A model generated the notes under the pieces. It did not search any database. It had not been told where the DNA came from and was given only the letters and a program-made list of their open reading frames with translations. Shown here piece by piece: positions 35,408-46,199 of a DNA stretch of 64,000 nt. The number at the start of each line of letters is the position of its first letter. The stretch's first letter is position 1. The translations under genes were made by a program, and so were the position numbers. The DNA is from Monosporascus cannonballus (lineage: Eukaryota > Ascomycota > Sordariomycetes > Xylariales), in assembly GCA_004154925.1 (NCBI GenBank), contig QJNS01000123.1:124001-188000 (forward strand), given 5' to 3'.

Positions 35408-35776
35408 TTGAGAAATTAAGACTTCTCTTTACGAATAAGTTGAAGACATGTAAGTCTAGAGAGATCAGCAAGCCAAAAGCTTAGGAGCAGTTTGGTTAAC
35501 TTTAAAAGCTGATACTTATCGCTCGTGCTGTCAGATATAAGGGACATCAGTTGTGTATGTATTGATGACTAGTTGCAGGTGCTCTAGAACGCGCACTGCA
35601 CTTTAAGATGATCTAGTCCCGGAACATATATGTTCCGATCAGAGAGAATCTTCCGTATATGAGGTGCTAGAGCACCCCCTGCTAGCCGACACGTGCTAAC
35701 CCTATCAATCAGCAAAACAGAAGTAGAGCTGCTAATGTTGAAGTTCTCATTATTTTAAGTTTTGCTTTAGTCTATA
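35408..35776. other. Non-RIP island between elements J and K
   Basis: About 370 bases of ordinary composition between the two TIR elements, with CpA intact. No gene. It contains the perfect palindrome GGAACATATATGTTCC (35621-35636) and a GGTGCTAGAGCACC fold-back near 35660. It appears to be host DNA that was never duplicated and so escaped RIP. Confidence 0.6.
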
Positions 35777-35935
35777 TATCGTATTAACGCCCGAAATTCG
35801 TTAAAAGCTAACGGCTTGACGCTAAAGATAATAATATATTATTTCTAACGTTATTTATGCAAATTATATGTGGATTTTTTACTATTTAATAATACCTAAT
35901 ATTATTGAAATGTTTTACGATTTTTTGTAACGAGC

Positions 35936-36301
35936 TAAAGGGTTTAACCAACTATTAAACTTTAGTCGTACGGGTTTATGTTAGTAGGAGTGCCGTAGGA
36001 ATCTAAATAATGGATATAGTAACGTATTACGTCTCGTAATACCAAGGTTGCCTTGGGTAACGAATTATTATTACAAGCTGAAATTATTTAAATTATAGAA
36101 ATAATAAGCGTATATATTTTTCTTCCTTTTAATTTAATTATTTCTGATTATGCAGCCGGTAGTGATTATAATTATTTGGGATTATTTTTAGTTACTGATA
36201 ATTATTGGCTTGGCGGTAATTACCGTTACGTAATCCGAAAGGTGGCTCGTATGATCTTTGTTTAACCGTTTCTTGAGGCCAGAGCTTGTTAAGTCGTAAT
36301 A
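35936..36301 (-). repeat. 3' LTR of element L
   Basis: 366 bp. The ends are like the E/C/D family but with a distinct centre (CAGCCGGTAGTGATTATAAT region). TTACGTAA lies at 36227-36234. Confidence 0.87.
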
Positions 36302-36381
36302 CGATTTTTTTAAAAAAATTTTGCCCTTAAGATTTCTTTTTTTTTTTTGTTTAGTAAATAACCTCTTTTTTGTTCTTAATT

Positions 36382-36995
36382 ATGTCGTTTTGTATTTCCA
36401 AAATTCGTTGTATTTTTCGTTTTTTTTACCGTTCGTCGTGTTGATCTCGTAACAGCCTTTAACGAATTCGGGTACGAAGTTATATCTTACTTTTATTATT
36501 TTTCGAAAAATATAAAGTTTAAAATAATAAAAAACGTTTTAAAGTATAAGAAATATATTAATCGAGGTCGGTTTTGTAATGATACCAGTATATCAATTTT
36601 TTTTCTTATAAAATATTCGTCGAAAATATTAACGACTGAAATACGAGAAAGCGCTTGCTAAAAAACGACTGTTAAAGTTTTAACGGTTTTACTTAAGGCT
36701 TAATATCGTTATTAGGAAAAAATAAATAATGTTTTTTTTCGTTTTATTCGCCTGCGTAAGCAAAAGGTATTAGTTCGTTCGAAGGGCATTATTATGGTAT
36801 AACGTAGACTTTAATTATTGGACGAATTGGAGGAATAAAAGCGTCAGGAACAAAAGCAATTGGAGGCCGTCATTACGGCTGCTATATTAATACAGGTTGC
36901 GGCCGATTGGCCTGATATTTCGGTAATTAACTAGTTAACTGTGAATTGGAATACGCCTATCGTTGTTGGTAAAAGTTTTTTAATAGGCGTTAGGC
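36382..36995 (+). pseudogene. Accessory antisense gene of element L, decayed
   Basis: From an ATG at 36382, plus-strand reading with at least one frameshift gives a segment in which the second half of the cluster is visible as Y-KK-Y-INRGRF-C (C-x2-C-x6-C with two ligands changed). A coiled-coil-like stretch rich in Arg, Glu and Gln (EEQKRQEQKQLE) lies around 36820-36880. The first half of the cluster is not cleanly readable. Position and orientation match the other elements. Confidence 0.55.
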
Positions 36996-37135
36996 GCTAA
37001 TAAGGTTTTTAGTAGGTTTTCAGGTATTTTCGGAGTTCGAGTGCTTTTTTTATTTAATTAGATACTGGGTAAATCCGGTTTTTTTTTGTATATCGATAAT
37101 TCTTTTATTTTATATGCTTATTCATTGTTACGGCA
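36996..37135 (-). pseudogene. Element L pol, C-terminal fragment
   Basis: This short minus-strand stretch corresponds to the chromodomain tail of D (22908-23040). It is cut by element M at the TSD TTCAT and resumes at 44528. Confidence 0.6.
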
Positions 37136-37275
37136 CTAGCAAAGCGGCTTATTTAAGCCGCCGTTTCGCTATATATATGTAAGCGTTACGCGCTTACTAA
37201 ATAACTTTCTTTTTTTTTCTTCGTGCAATAACAGAATATTTTCCAGAAGCTAAAAAGACGTATAACGCCGTAACA
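37136..37275 (+). repeat. 5' LTR of element M
   Basis: 140 bp, TGTTACGGCA...GCCGTAACA. It contains a perfect fold-back GCGGCTTA-TT-TAAGCCGC and a second one around AAGCGTTACGCGCTT. It is little mutated compared with the interior. Confidence 0.9.
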
Positions 37276-37304
37276 GTTTATTACCCTTTCAAAAAAAAAA
37301 CTTT

Positions 37305-40300
37305 ATGGCAGCCTATATAACTTCGTTATAATACCGCTTATACCGCGCCCCAGGTCTGCCGCTGTTACGTCGCCATTTCGCTATAACGTCCCTAGATCTC
37401 CCGATTCCTAAAAAGGGTAATACGGGTACTAATACGCCTACCTCTAAATATAAATAAAATAACAACGTAACGTTACTCCTTTAATTTACGAACTTTAAGG
37501 TATTTTTTCAGGAATTCCTTTATCTAGCTGCCGTTATAATACGGCTTACTTACAACTTTATGCCGTTAAAGCGCTTTTTTAAATAATACGAATATATTTA
37601 AAAAATATTTAAAGATATTTTTGCAAATTTTAAAAAAATTTATTAACGTTTAAAATACAAAAATACTTAAATTAAAAAATAATTTACGAATATAAAATAA
37701 TTATTACATAAAAACCGCTAGCTCTATAACCGCTTAATTACCGCGGATTAAATTATAATCGAATAAAACTAATTTCGAAAACGTTTCGTAATTACAAAAT
37801 AATCGTTATAATAAACGGAATAATTTGCTTTTAAAAATTTTTACTTACGGAAATGCCTAACCGCCGCAAAACGGTTATTATAATAAGTTATAGTTATAAA
37901 AGGCATATTACCGCTGTTCGTTAATATTTTATTTAAAATAATTTTATAATTCGGCATTATTTAACCTTTAACGGATTTACGACAGACCTTTTTCGGAATA
38001 ACCGATAATTACCGCCTTTACAGTTTTAAGCCGTTTATATTTAAGGATAACGTTAAAAATGTAATAATCCGTTAAAAAAATATATTAATTAATATTTCTT
38101 AATACGCATAAAGCTTACGATTAATCGAAATACTTATTTTTCGGCCGTAAATTACATTATATATATAACTTAACAACTTTAAGGTAATATTTATTTATAT
38201 ATATACGATAAAATCAATAATATAATAATATAACTTACAAATCCCGAGACGTAATTATAAGGATAACGGGATATAAGCGATATACTTTTTTTTTAAATTA
38301 AATTTATATTATTATTAATATGTTAACTTAGGCCCATAAAGATTTTTAAACCCTGGAATAAAGCTTAATAGCATTCGCCGATTTTATCGATAATTTTATA
38401 CGCCTGGCTGATTAAAGCCGGCAACCGCCAGCTTTACGTATTATCGTATTATAACAAAAAGTTAACGGGGTACTTTAAAAAACTTTCGTTCTGTAAATAT
38501 AATATTTTATTCCCGAAAATAATTAAGGGTAAATACAGCTTTTTAAAAACTTTTTTAATAATATAGCAAATCGGACTTTCCGTAAACGTATAACTAAAAA
38601 TTAAACCGTTAATAAAGCGATATTATAACGTTCGCCAAGCGCTTTAACGCCTTCCGGGTCCGAATTTATGCAATTAAATATAATAATAATTAAAGTTACC
38701 GGGCCCCGCCCTTTTTTAACCAAAAAGGAAAAATAACGCCGGCACAGGTTAAACCTTTATATATATTACGGAAAAAAATATTATTTTTTATATACCTTAA
38801 CCGGCGCCCGTAATTTATAATAATTAATATATCGTTTATAATACCGTAATTAAATATTAATATAACGTAATAGGAAAACGTTTAATTTTTAAGATAAATT
38901 ACGATTAAAGGTATTTATTAAGTTATTACAATAATAATAAATCAAACTTATATATACGTTTTATAAATTTTAATATATTTTTTTGTTTTATTTTATTTGT
39001 AATTTAACGATAACGCGGTATTACCGGTATAATTTATAATAAATTACTGATATTTACTTATAAAATTTATTAATAATAATTTCGCGCATTAAAATAATAT
39101 TTTTTATTATTTAACCTTTTAGTTACGTTAATTTAAATTAATAAATAAAATTATAGCCAGTTTAATTATAACGATTTATATAGTATAATTCCGTATAAAT
39201 TCCGTTACGGAAAACTTTACCTTTTACCGATAACCCTTAAACGGTTTTAACGTTATTTTCAGGCTATTTTAATTTCGAAAGCATAATCCGTTAATCGATT
39301 AAATAATGAAGATAATACGTATAAATAACGAAACGGTATTAAAGTTTTTAATTTCCTTATTTTTAACCGAATTACCTTTTATCCTTTTAACCTTTTTGCC
39401 TTATTTTAATATCGCACCCGTAATAATACGATTATTCCACGTTATTAACTTTTTAACGTTTTGCCGTATAAAAAATGTAATAATAAATTTTATATTTTTG
39501 GCTAAATTTTTCGCCTTTATAAATATATTACGCGAAATCGTTATTTTACCCTTTTAATTATTATTTATAAACGAAACGGCGTTATTAACGCTTGCCGTAA
39601 TTTTATATAATATTTTTATCTAAAACGATAATATTGATCCGGATATTATTTTTTTAGATTACGGACTTTTTATAATTAAATAACCGAAATACTTTAATTA
39701 TACCGCGTAACCGAAAAAAATATACAAAAATATTTTAACGGCAAATTACCGGCAATAATAGCCGAAATTTTTAAAAAGTTATTACCTAAATATAATAACT
39801 TAATAAGGGCATTTATTTTTCGGAACGCCGACTTTTTATTACCGTACCGATTTTTCGACCATAAAATTAAGTTATTTTTAGGCCAAACGTTACTATATAA
39901 CCGCGCAAAGGTTATATCCTTTTACGAGCTGCTGGCGGTACGGAAATATATCGATAATTACTTAAAAAAAAGCTTTATCCGTTTTAGCAATTTTTTAATA
40001 ATAGCCCTTATTTTGTTTGTAAAAAAACCGGGAAATAAAATACGTATTTGCGTTAATTACCGCGGCCTTAATAACGTTACGGTAAAAAATTATTACTTTA
40101 TTCTCTTAATCCGGGAAATTTTGGACGTTTTTTATTCGGTATTAATATTTACGAAACTCGATATCGTTACCATTTTTAATCTTTTACGTATCGCCTTTAA
40201 GGACGAATAAAAAATAATTTTTATAATTCGATTCGAGTTATTCGAATATTTTATTATAAATTTTGGCATAATAAACGTTATAAGTTCGTTTTAATATTAT

Positions 40301-42820
40301 ATTAATTATACGTTATTTAATATTTTAAATAATTATGTTATAACTTACCTTAACGATATTTTAATTTATAATAAAAGCAAAAAAATATATATATAAATTA
40401 TATACATAAAGTAATTCGTTATTTCGCAAATGCGGAATTAATAATTAATATTCGAAAATACGAATTTAACGTAACGAAAATACGTTATTTAAGTTTAATA
40501 ATTTTTACCGACGGTATTATTATAAATCCCGAAAAAATTAACATTATTTAATAATAAAAGATTTCCGGAACGTTACGGAAGTTTTAACGTTTTTTTAGTT
40601 TTATAAATTTTTACCGGCGATTTATAAAAGGTTTTTTATTAATCGCGAAATTTTTAACTACTTTAATAAATAAAGCGAAATAAATAAATTTCTTAACGGA
40701 AAATACCATAACGGCTTTTTAATACCTTAAAAATGTTTTTTACGGTATTTATTTTATTATATTATAACTTTCGGCGCAAAATAATTTTAAAAACCGATAT
40801 TTCTGATTAAGCATTAAAGGAAATATTTTCGTAATACGATATATTAGGCATTTTACAATTTATTATTTTTTTCATAAAATATAACTTAATAAAATGTAAT
40901 TACGAAATTTACGATAAAAAATTATTAATTATTATTAAAGTTTCCGAAAAATGACGTCCGAAATTATAAAAGGCAAAAAACCCATATAAGTTATTACGGA
41001 TTATAAAAACTTATAATATTTTATTATTATAAGATTTTTAAATTAACGTTAAATTTGTTGGTCCGAATTTTTTAACGATTTCCGGTTTTAAATAATTTAT
41101 AAATTAAGAAAAAAGTTACGGTTTTAAATGTATTATTATGTTAATCTGGCGCTTAATTTACGGACCGCCATAATACGATTAACGATAAAATAACATATCG
41201 ATATCGAACGATATTTTTATCCGAATAATAAAAAGCTTTTTTTAAGGTATACGCCATAAATATAAGTTAACCGATAAAAATATTAATCAATAATACCTAT
41301 AGGTTATCCATATTAGCTAACGATATTTTGGCGGCGTTTGCGGACTTAGTTTATAAGCGGTTTAAATTAAATATTTATAAAACGCTTAAAATTATAAAAG
41401 CTGATTATAAAATGGTATAAAAACATATTTATATTAAAAATAAATTATTTATATTAGGCAATAAAGCCTTAAAATTACAAATATTATATCGTAATTATAA
41501 TATAACGTTTATAAGTTATTTAAGGTATTTCAAAATATACGATTTATTACGACGGAATTATTATTAGTTATATTTATTACGGAATATAATTACGTTTATA
41601 TAAGGTTATTATTTTTACCGCCGTATTAAGGCGTCCAAAATCTTGCCGACGAGCTTTTTCGATTTTTTACCTGTTTTGTTCCGTTTATAGAACGATATTT
41701 CCGTAAATTACGTTAATTTTTTTCCCCTTTATAAGAAATTTAAACATATTTATAAATATATTTTTATAATAATTAATAAATTTACGAAAATCCGTTATTT
41801 TATTACCGTTACGAATATATTTGTAATTACTTTCGTCGACGTTTTCTTTTCCGATATATACCGTTTATATGGTATTCCGGCCATAATTATATCGAATTAC
41901 GGCATATAATTTATTTTAACTTTTTGGAAAAAATTAAGCCGATATTTAGGCGTTCGTTACGTTTTAGGTTTTAATAATTTATTACTTTTAAATCGATAAT
42001 TAAACGGAAATCGTTAATATAATAATAATATAATATTTATAGGGTTATTGTTCGTTTTATTAAAATAATTAAGTAAATTAATTTTTTTAGCCGAATTTAC
42101 TAATAATAATTACGTATCCGAAATTACTGGCGTTTCGCCGTTTTTTGTTAATTATGGTTTTTACTTTATTTTAAATACGGAACCGTAACGATTTTCCGAA
42201 ATTCCTGAAATGCTTATATAATAAAAGGAATATATTAAAATAATAAATTTTGCGGATAAATTAAAACGAATCTTAAAAAGGGTTAAAGTATTAATAACGG
42301 AAACGTAAAACCGATATACGGAATAAATTAACCGATACCGTAATGACATTGGTATGTTTATTAAAAAATTGAATTTAAGTTAATATACGTTATATAAAAT
42401 TAAAACGGTTTAATAATAAATTTAACGATAAATAAATAAGCTTTTTCGTTATTACCAAATTATATTTTTGCGCCGTAATCGTAAAACTGCCAATATAATA
42501 TAAATTATTTTTAGTTTTTTATATTTCCTTAATTTAACGTTATAAATTAAATTTTTTAAAATAAAAGATAATAATTAGGAAATAAGATATTTGGGCCGAA
42601 AGCGTTATTGTTATAAATATGAATAATATAAAAAACATTAAATAATATTTTAAAAAACTTTTAAGTTTTAAAAATATTAAATACCGTTTTTAATATAAAG
42701 TTAAATAGCCGTAATTATATTACCTTATTTAGGAACCGGTTATAAATTTTAAGAAATATCATTTTAATATAACCGAATTCCATAAAAGTAATTTTAATAA
42801 ATTTAAGTTATCCGACTAAT
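37305..42820 (+). pseudogene. Element M gag-pol, RIP-inactivated
   Basis: Gag may start at the ATG at 37305 (MAAYITSLQYR). RT residues at 40013-40210 read FVKKPGNKIRICVNYRGLNN and FTKLDIVTIFN. The catalytic motif near 40346 is YLNDILIY, with the first Asp changed to Asn. Integrase remnants lie at about 41640-42020 (IIINKFTKIRYF, with Asp to Asn). A possible chromodomain end is near 42590-42790. Numerous stops. I could not place the protease with confidence. Confidence 0.72.
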
Positions 42821-44377
42821 ACCGAGTATTATCAAAATAATAATAAAAGATAACGCAAAACGTACGTAAAAAAATATTTTATTAAATTAATATTATAGTA
42901 ACGTTATAATAAAACTTATATTATATTAAAATTAATAAAATTAAATATTAATTCTTTTAATGCCATAAATAATCGCATTATAAAAAACCAATAATTAAAT
43001 AACGGTATATTATTATAATAATTACGTAATACGGGAAAATTTAACTTTAAAAAACATAACGTTATAATAATAATATAATAATTAAAAATTGTTAAAACGT
43101 AAAAAAAATATTACAATATTAATATTTACTTAATTAAACCTTAAAGTTACAAAAATAATAATATATATTTTTTTACGAAAAACGTATTTGGTTAACGTTT
43201 ATAATTAATATTTTTTATTATTAATAATTAGGCGATATTCGATTATTTTTTTAGGCGATAATTTAAATATTATTTTATTATTACAAAATTAATATTACGT
43301 TATTACGGAATATATATTTTAGTATATTTACGGCGTTATTTGCGGTATAAAGGTTATAAATCTATATTAAAGTCTGCCGGGCGGCGACTTACGCAAAATA
43401 ATTGATTTTTTATATATATAATGTTAAAGGCGTAGTTATAATTAAGGGATAATATTAACCTTTTTTTTTACGCCCGTCATACCGAACGTTATACGGTAGG
43501 TTTTTTCGGCCGTTTTAAAAGCAGTATAAAGTCGGAATACCGCCCGGTAAAGTTTTTAACGAAAATTATTAAGGTATGCATATGTTTCGTTGCCGTCGTC
43601 GTCGAAGATCGTCTCGTCGTCGTCGTCGCGGTTGACGTCGAAGTAAAAATCCACCCAGTAAAAAAAGGTATCCAAATCCAGGGAATTATTTTAAATGTTT
43701 TCCGCCGGTTATACATTAAGAAATTAATATAATAATAGTACTTCGTAAATGTAACATTAATATTATAACGTATATAACTTATTAATTAATATGTTTTTCG
43801 GCGTTTAATATAAAATATGTATTTTGCCGTTACGGCCGACGCGAAACGGTAACGGAAAAAGGGTATTTTTTTTAATATTAGGATTATAATTAAAAAAAAT
43901 ATATTTAAAATAAATTATGCATAACCGTTTCGCGTAAACGGGCGTTACGTAAATAATGTAAGGCCGGGAAAATATCGTTACGATAACGAAAAAAATTACA
44001 AAACGGGAAATAAAAAGGTATCGTAAAAATAACAAAAAAATAAGAAATAAAAGTTGGAAGGAAACCTGGTATTTATATTATAAAAGCGGTAAAGGCGGAT
44101 ATGCGGCAAAATCTAATTGGGTTAATAATATCCCGTACGACGATATTATTATTTCCGTATTAAAACTGGTATTACGTATTTTTTATATGGCACCCCGCCA
44201 CCCGGTTATTGGCGCGGCTTTATTTCGGTTATATTGCGCGTATGCCATATTAATGTTACGACGTTTTGCAATACTTAATACGCCACCAGTTAATTAGGGT
44301 TCGAATCCGGGAAAAGTATTTATATTTTTCATTTTTTTATGCAATTAAGGACAATTACCTTAAGAAGGGAGGGTTAC
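42821..44377. other. 3' untranslated part of element M
   Basis: About 1.5 kb between the pol end and the 3' LTR. Very AT-rich, with a GTCGTC-type triplet run at about 43595-43640 that has no CpA and so survives RIP. Minus-strand open frames at 43489-43716 and 43805-44035 are probably fortuitous. No zinc-cluster gene like those of the other families was recognised here. Confidence 0.5.
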
Positions 44378-44522
44378 TGTTACGGCATTAGCAAAGCGGC
44401 TTATTTAAGCCGCCGTTTCGCTATATATATGTAAGCGTTACGCGCTTACTAAATAGCTCTTTTTTTTTCGTATAATAACAGAATATCTTCTAGAAGCCAA
44501 AGAGACGTACAGCGCCGTGACA
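44378..44522 (+). repeat. 3' LTR of element M
   Basis: 145 bp, nearly identical to the 5' LTR apart from small indels and transitions. It keeps the same GCGGCTTA-TT-TAAGCCGC hairpin. Confidence 0.9.
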
Positions 44523-44527
44523 TTCGT

Positions 44528-45047
44528 CTTTTATTTTTATATCGTTTTATGCCGTATGTACTTTGATTGTATTTGTTATTGATTCGAATAAAAAAAACGT
44601 AAAAAATTGGATGAAATTTAATTTTTGATAGAAGTTTTAAGTAATAATTATTTTTTAAGACTTTTTTAGTGATTTTATATAGACCGATATACTCAAAATC
44701 GAGTTTTTTGCTGGGTTGTTTTATTTGGATATTTTTGGTAACGAAGAAAAGCATTTCCCCTTTTTCGAAAATTAATTTTTTTAACCTTTTGTGGTTGTAA
44801 TATTTGCTTATTTAATTCCATACGAATTCTAATTCCGTTTTTATTTTTTGATATAATTCTCGTAATTATTTTAACGTAAAAACTATTTTAATATTAATTA
44901 AACCGTTATCGCATGTTTTTTTATAAACCTTTGGGATAAAACCAAAGTTTATATTCGCTAATATTATTTTAATATTTTTATAATAGCTAGTATTATAGGC
45001 CAATTACGCGATTCATAATTTCTTAACCTAGTTATTTTATTTGTAAT
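44528..45047 (-). pseudogene. Element L pol fragment between M and G
   Basis: Minus-strand integrase C-terminal region, collinear with D at about 23040-23540. The residues KNIQIKQPSKKLDFEYIGLY (44449-44754 frame) resemble the linker before the Gypsy chromodomain. It is bounded by the TSDs of M and G (GTAAT). Confidence 0.68.
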
Positions 45048-45468
45048 TGTAACGAACCTGTTATACGTCCACCTGGAGGTATGAGCAGTATCCGAAAAGG
45101 GTCTTGATTTGCAGGTAACAATAAGACGAAAAATGATTTAGTGGTCTGTTCGTTAAAGAGATTTAAAGACTTTTCCCTTAATTAGAGAACGGTGCAATTA
45201 CCTTTGGATTAAGAGCTTAAATTAATAGCTAAGGAACGAAACTAAGTAGGTAACTATTTACATAAGAAACCTGAAGTCTTATATTCCTTTCCATTTTACA
45301 GGTATGATACTGATCTTTTAAATCTGTTAAATTACCTAGATTATTATGATCTATGTGATCTAATAAATCAGTTAAATTACTTTAAGTTACGTAACTTAAA
45401 GTATGGAGCTTTTCCACTTTTTGCAGCCCTGGGGCCTCCAGAACGGGTCTGCTCAGGGATCCGTAATA
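45048..45468 (-). repeat. 3' LTR of element G
   Basis: 421 bp, TGTAACGAACC to a mutated CCGTAACA. Around 45380-45410 the palindrome of the 5' LTR is present in fully RIP-converted but still perfect form (TACTTTAAGT-TACGTA-ACTTAAAGTA). Confidence 0.92.
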
Positions 45469-45563
45469 CCATTCTTCTCCTCTTAGGATTTTTATCCCAA
45501 AGATAGAAAAGTAAGCATTTCTCCTTTTTAATTAAAAACTGTTTTTCTTATCGCTAATTTACC

Positions 45564-46199
45564 ATGGCGGATCGAGCAAAAAAACTAACGCGCCAATCCC
45601 GTGTAAATCAGCGCCAAATTCGCGATAACCGGTCTGCTTACATTCTCAAGTTTGGGTTTGAGGTATTGCCTTGTTTTAGCTGCCTTTTATCCGGAAAGTT
45701 TGAATGTTTCATAACGGAAAGTATTCCAAATTATTACTATTGTATTCGTCGTCAACGTTATTGTGACGGACTAGCGGTTGCCATATCCTCGTTAAAGAAC
45801 ATTAGTTCTGAACGTAACCGTTTTCAAAGGGAACGTCGTGCCGCTAAAGACGAACTTATGAAATTACAGCGAAAATTTCAAAAGGAAATATCCAAAAGAA
45901 TAAATAAGTTGTAATGCTTGCGTCGTTAGGAAGATATTTTAAAAGAAAAAGGGTTGCAGCTGCTTTTTAAGGGTTACGAGCTGAACCAATTAAAGGAACA
46001 GGAAAGGATGGAAAAAAAGCGACGGCGTATAGAAATGAAGTAAGCGCAGCTTGCTTTGGAGATAAACGCCATAACGGAGGCGTTTACTTCCTTCGATTAG
46101 AACGCCGTAGAGTTGGACTTAAGCGGGGGACCGTTATCGCCTGCGACCTTAGCTGCATTAGAAATGGTCGGTCAGGATTCTGGCGGTAAAACGTCTTAA
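45564..46199 (+). pseudogene. Accessory antisense gene of element G: near-intact Zn2Cys6-like/coiled-coil protein with four point-mutation stops
   Basis: One continuous frame from ATG (context ACCATGG) at 45564 to TAA at 46197-46199 covers 211 codons. It has only four in-frame stops (the first at 45912), each one C to T change from a Gln codon. The metal-binding segment (45672-45764) reads C-x2-C-x7-C-x8-Y-x2-C-x6-C, with one Cys now Tyr. Next comes a long charged helix (NRFQRERRAAKDELMKLQRK), then a second Lys/Arg/Glu-rich helix, then an acidic tail ending VGQDSGGKTS. The basic N-terminus (DRAKKLTRQSR) could act in nuclear import. It lies opposite to pol, its end facing the chromodomain end. 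The most informative copy of this accessory family. Function unknown; a DNA-binding regulator is the natural inference from the cysteine spacing. Confidence 0.78.

Larger units (their letters stand above)
37136..44522 (+). mobile_element. Element M: Ty3/Gypsy retrotransposon of a third family, with short hairpin LTRs
   Basis: A 7,387-bp element with LTRs of 140 bp (37136-37275) and 145 bp (44378-44522) and TSD TTCAT (37131-37135) / TTCGT (44523-44527); the difference is RIP-type. A polypurine tract (AAGAAGGGAGGG, about 44362-44373) precedes the right LTR, so it is plus-oriented. LTR and gene sequences are unrelated to the other two families. It is inside L. Confidence 0.9.

Noticed and set aside
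39306..39557. Hydrophobic open frame in element M that could look like a membrane protein
   Set aside because: AT-rich RIPed DNA yields Phe/Ile/Leu-rich frames by chance; it lies within gag-pol remnants with no membrane-protein homology visible.
43489..43716. Thr/Ser-rich minus-strand frame with STSTATTTT
   Set aside because: It comes from a GTCGTC triplet run that survives RIP for lack of CpA; no start or context supports a gene.
44300..44330. tRNA-like B box (GGTTCGAATCC) near the 3' end of element M
   Set aside because: The flanking bases cannot form a T stem of five pairs or an acceptor stem, so no tRNA gene is supported; it may be a chance match or a relic.
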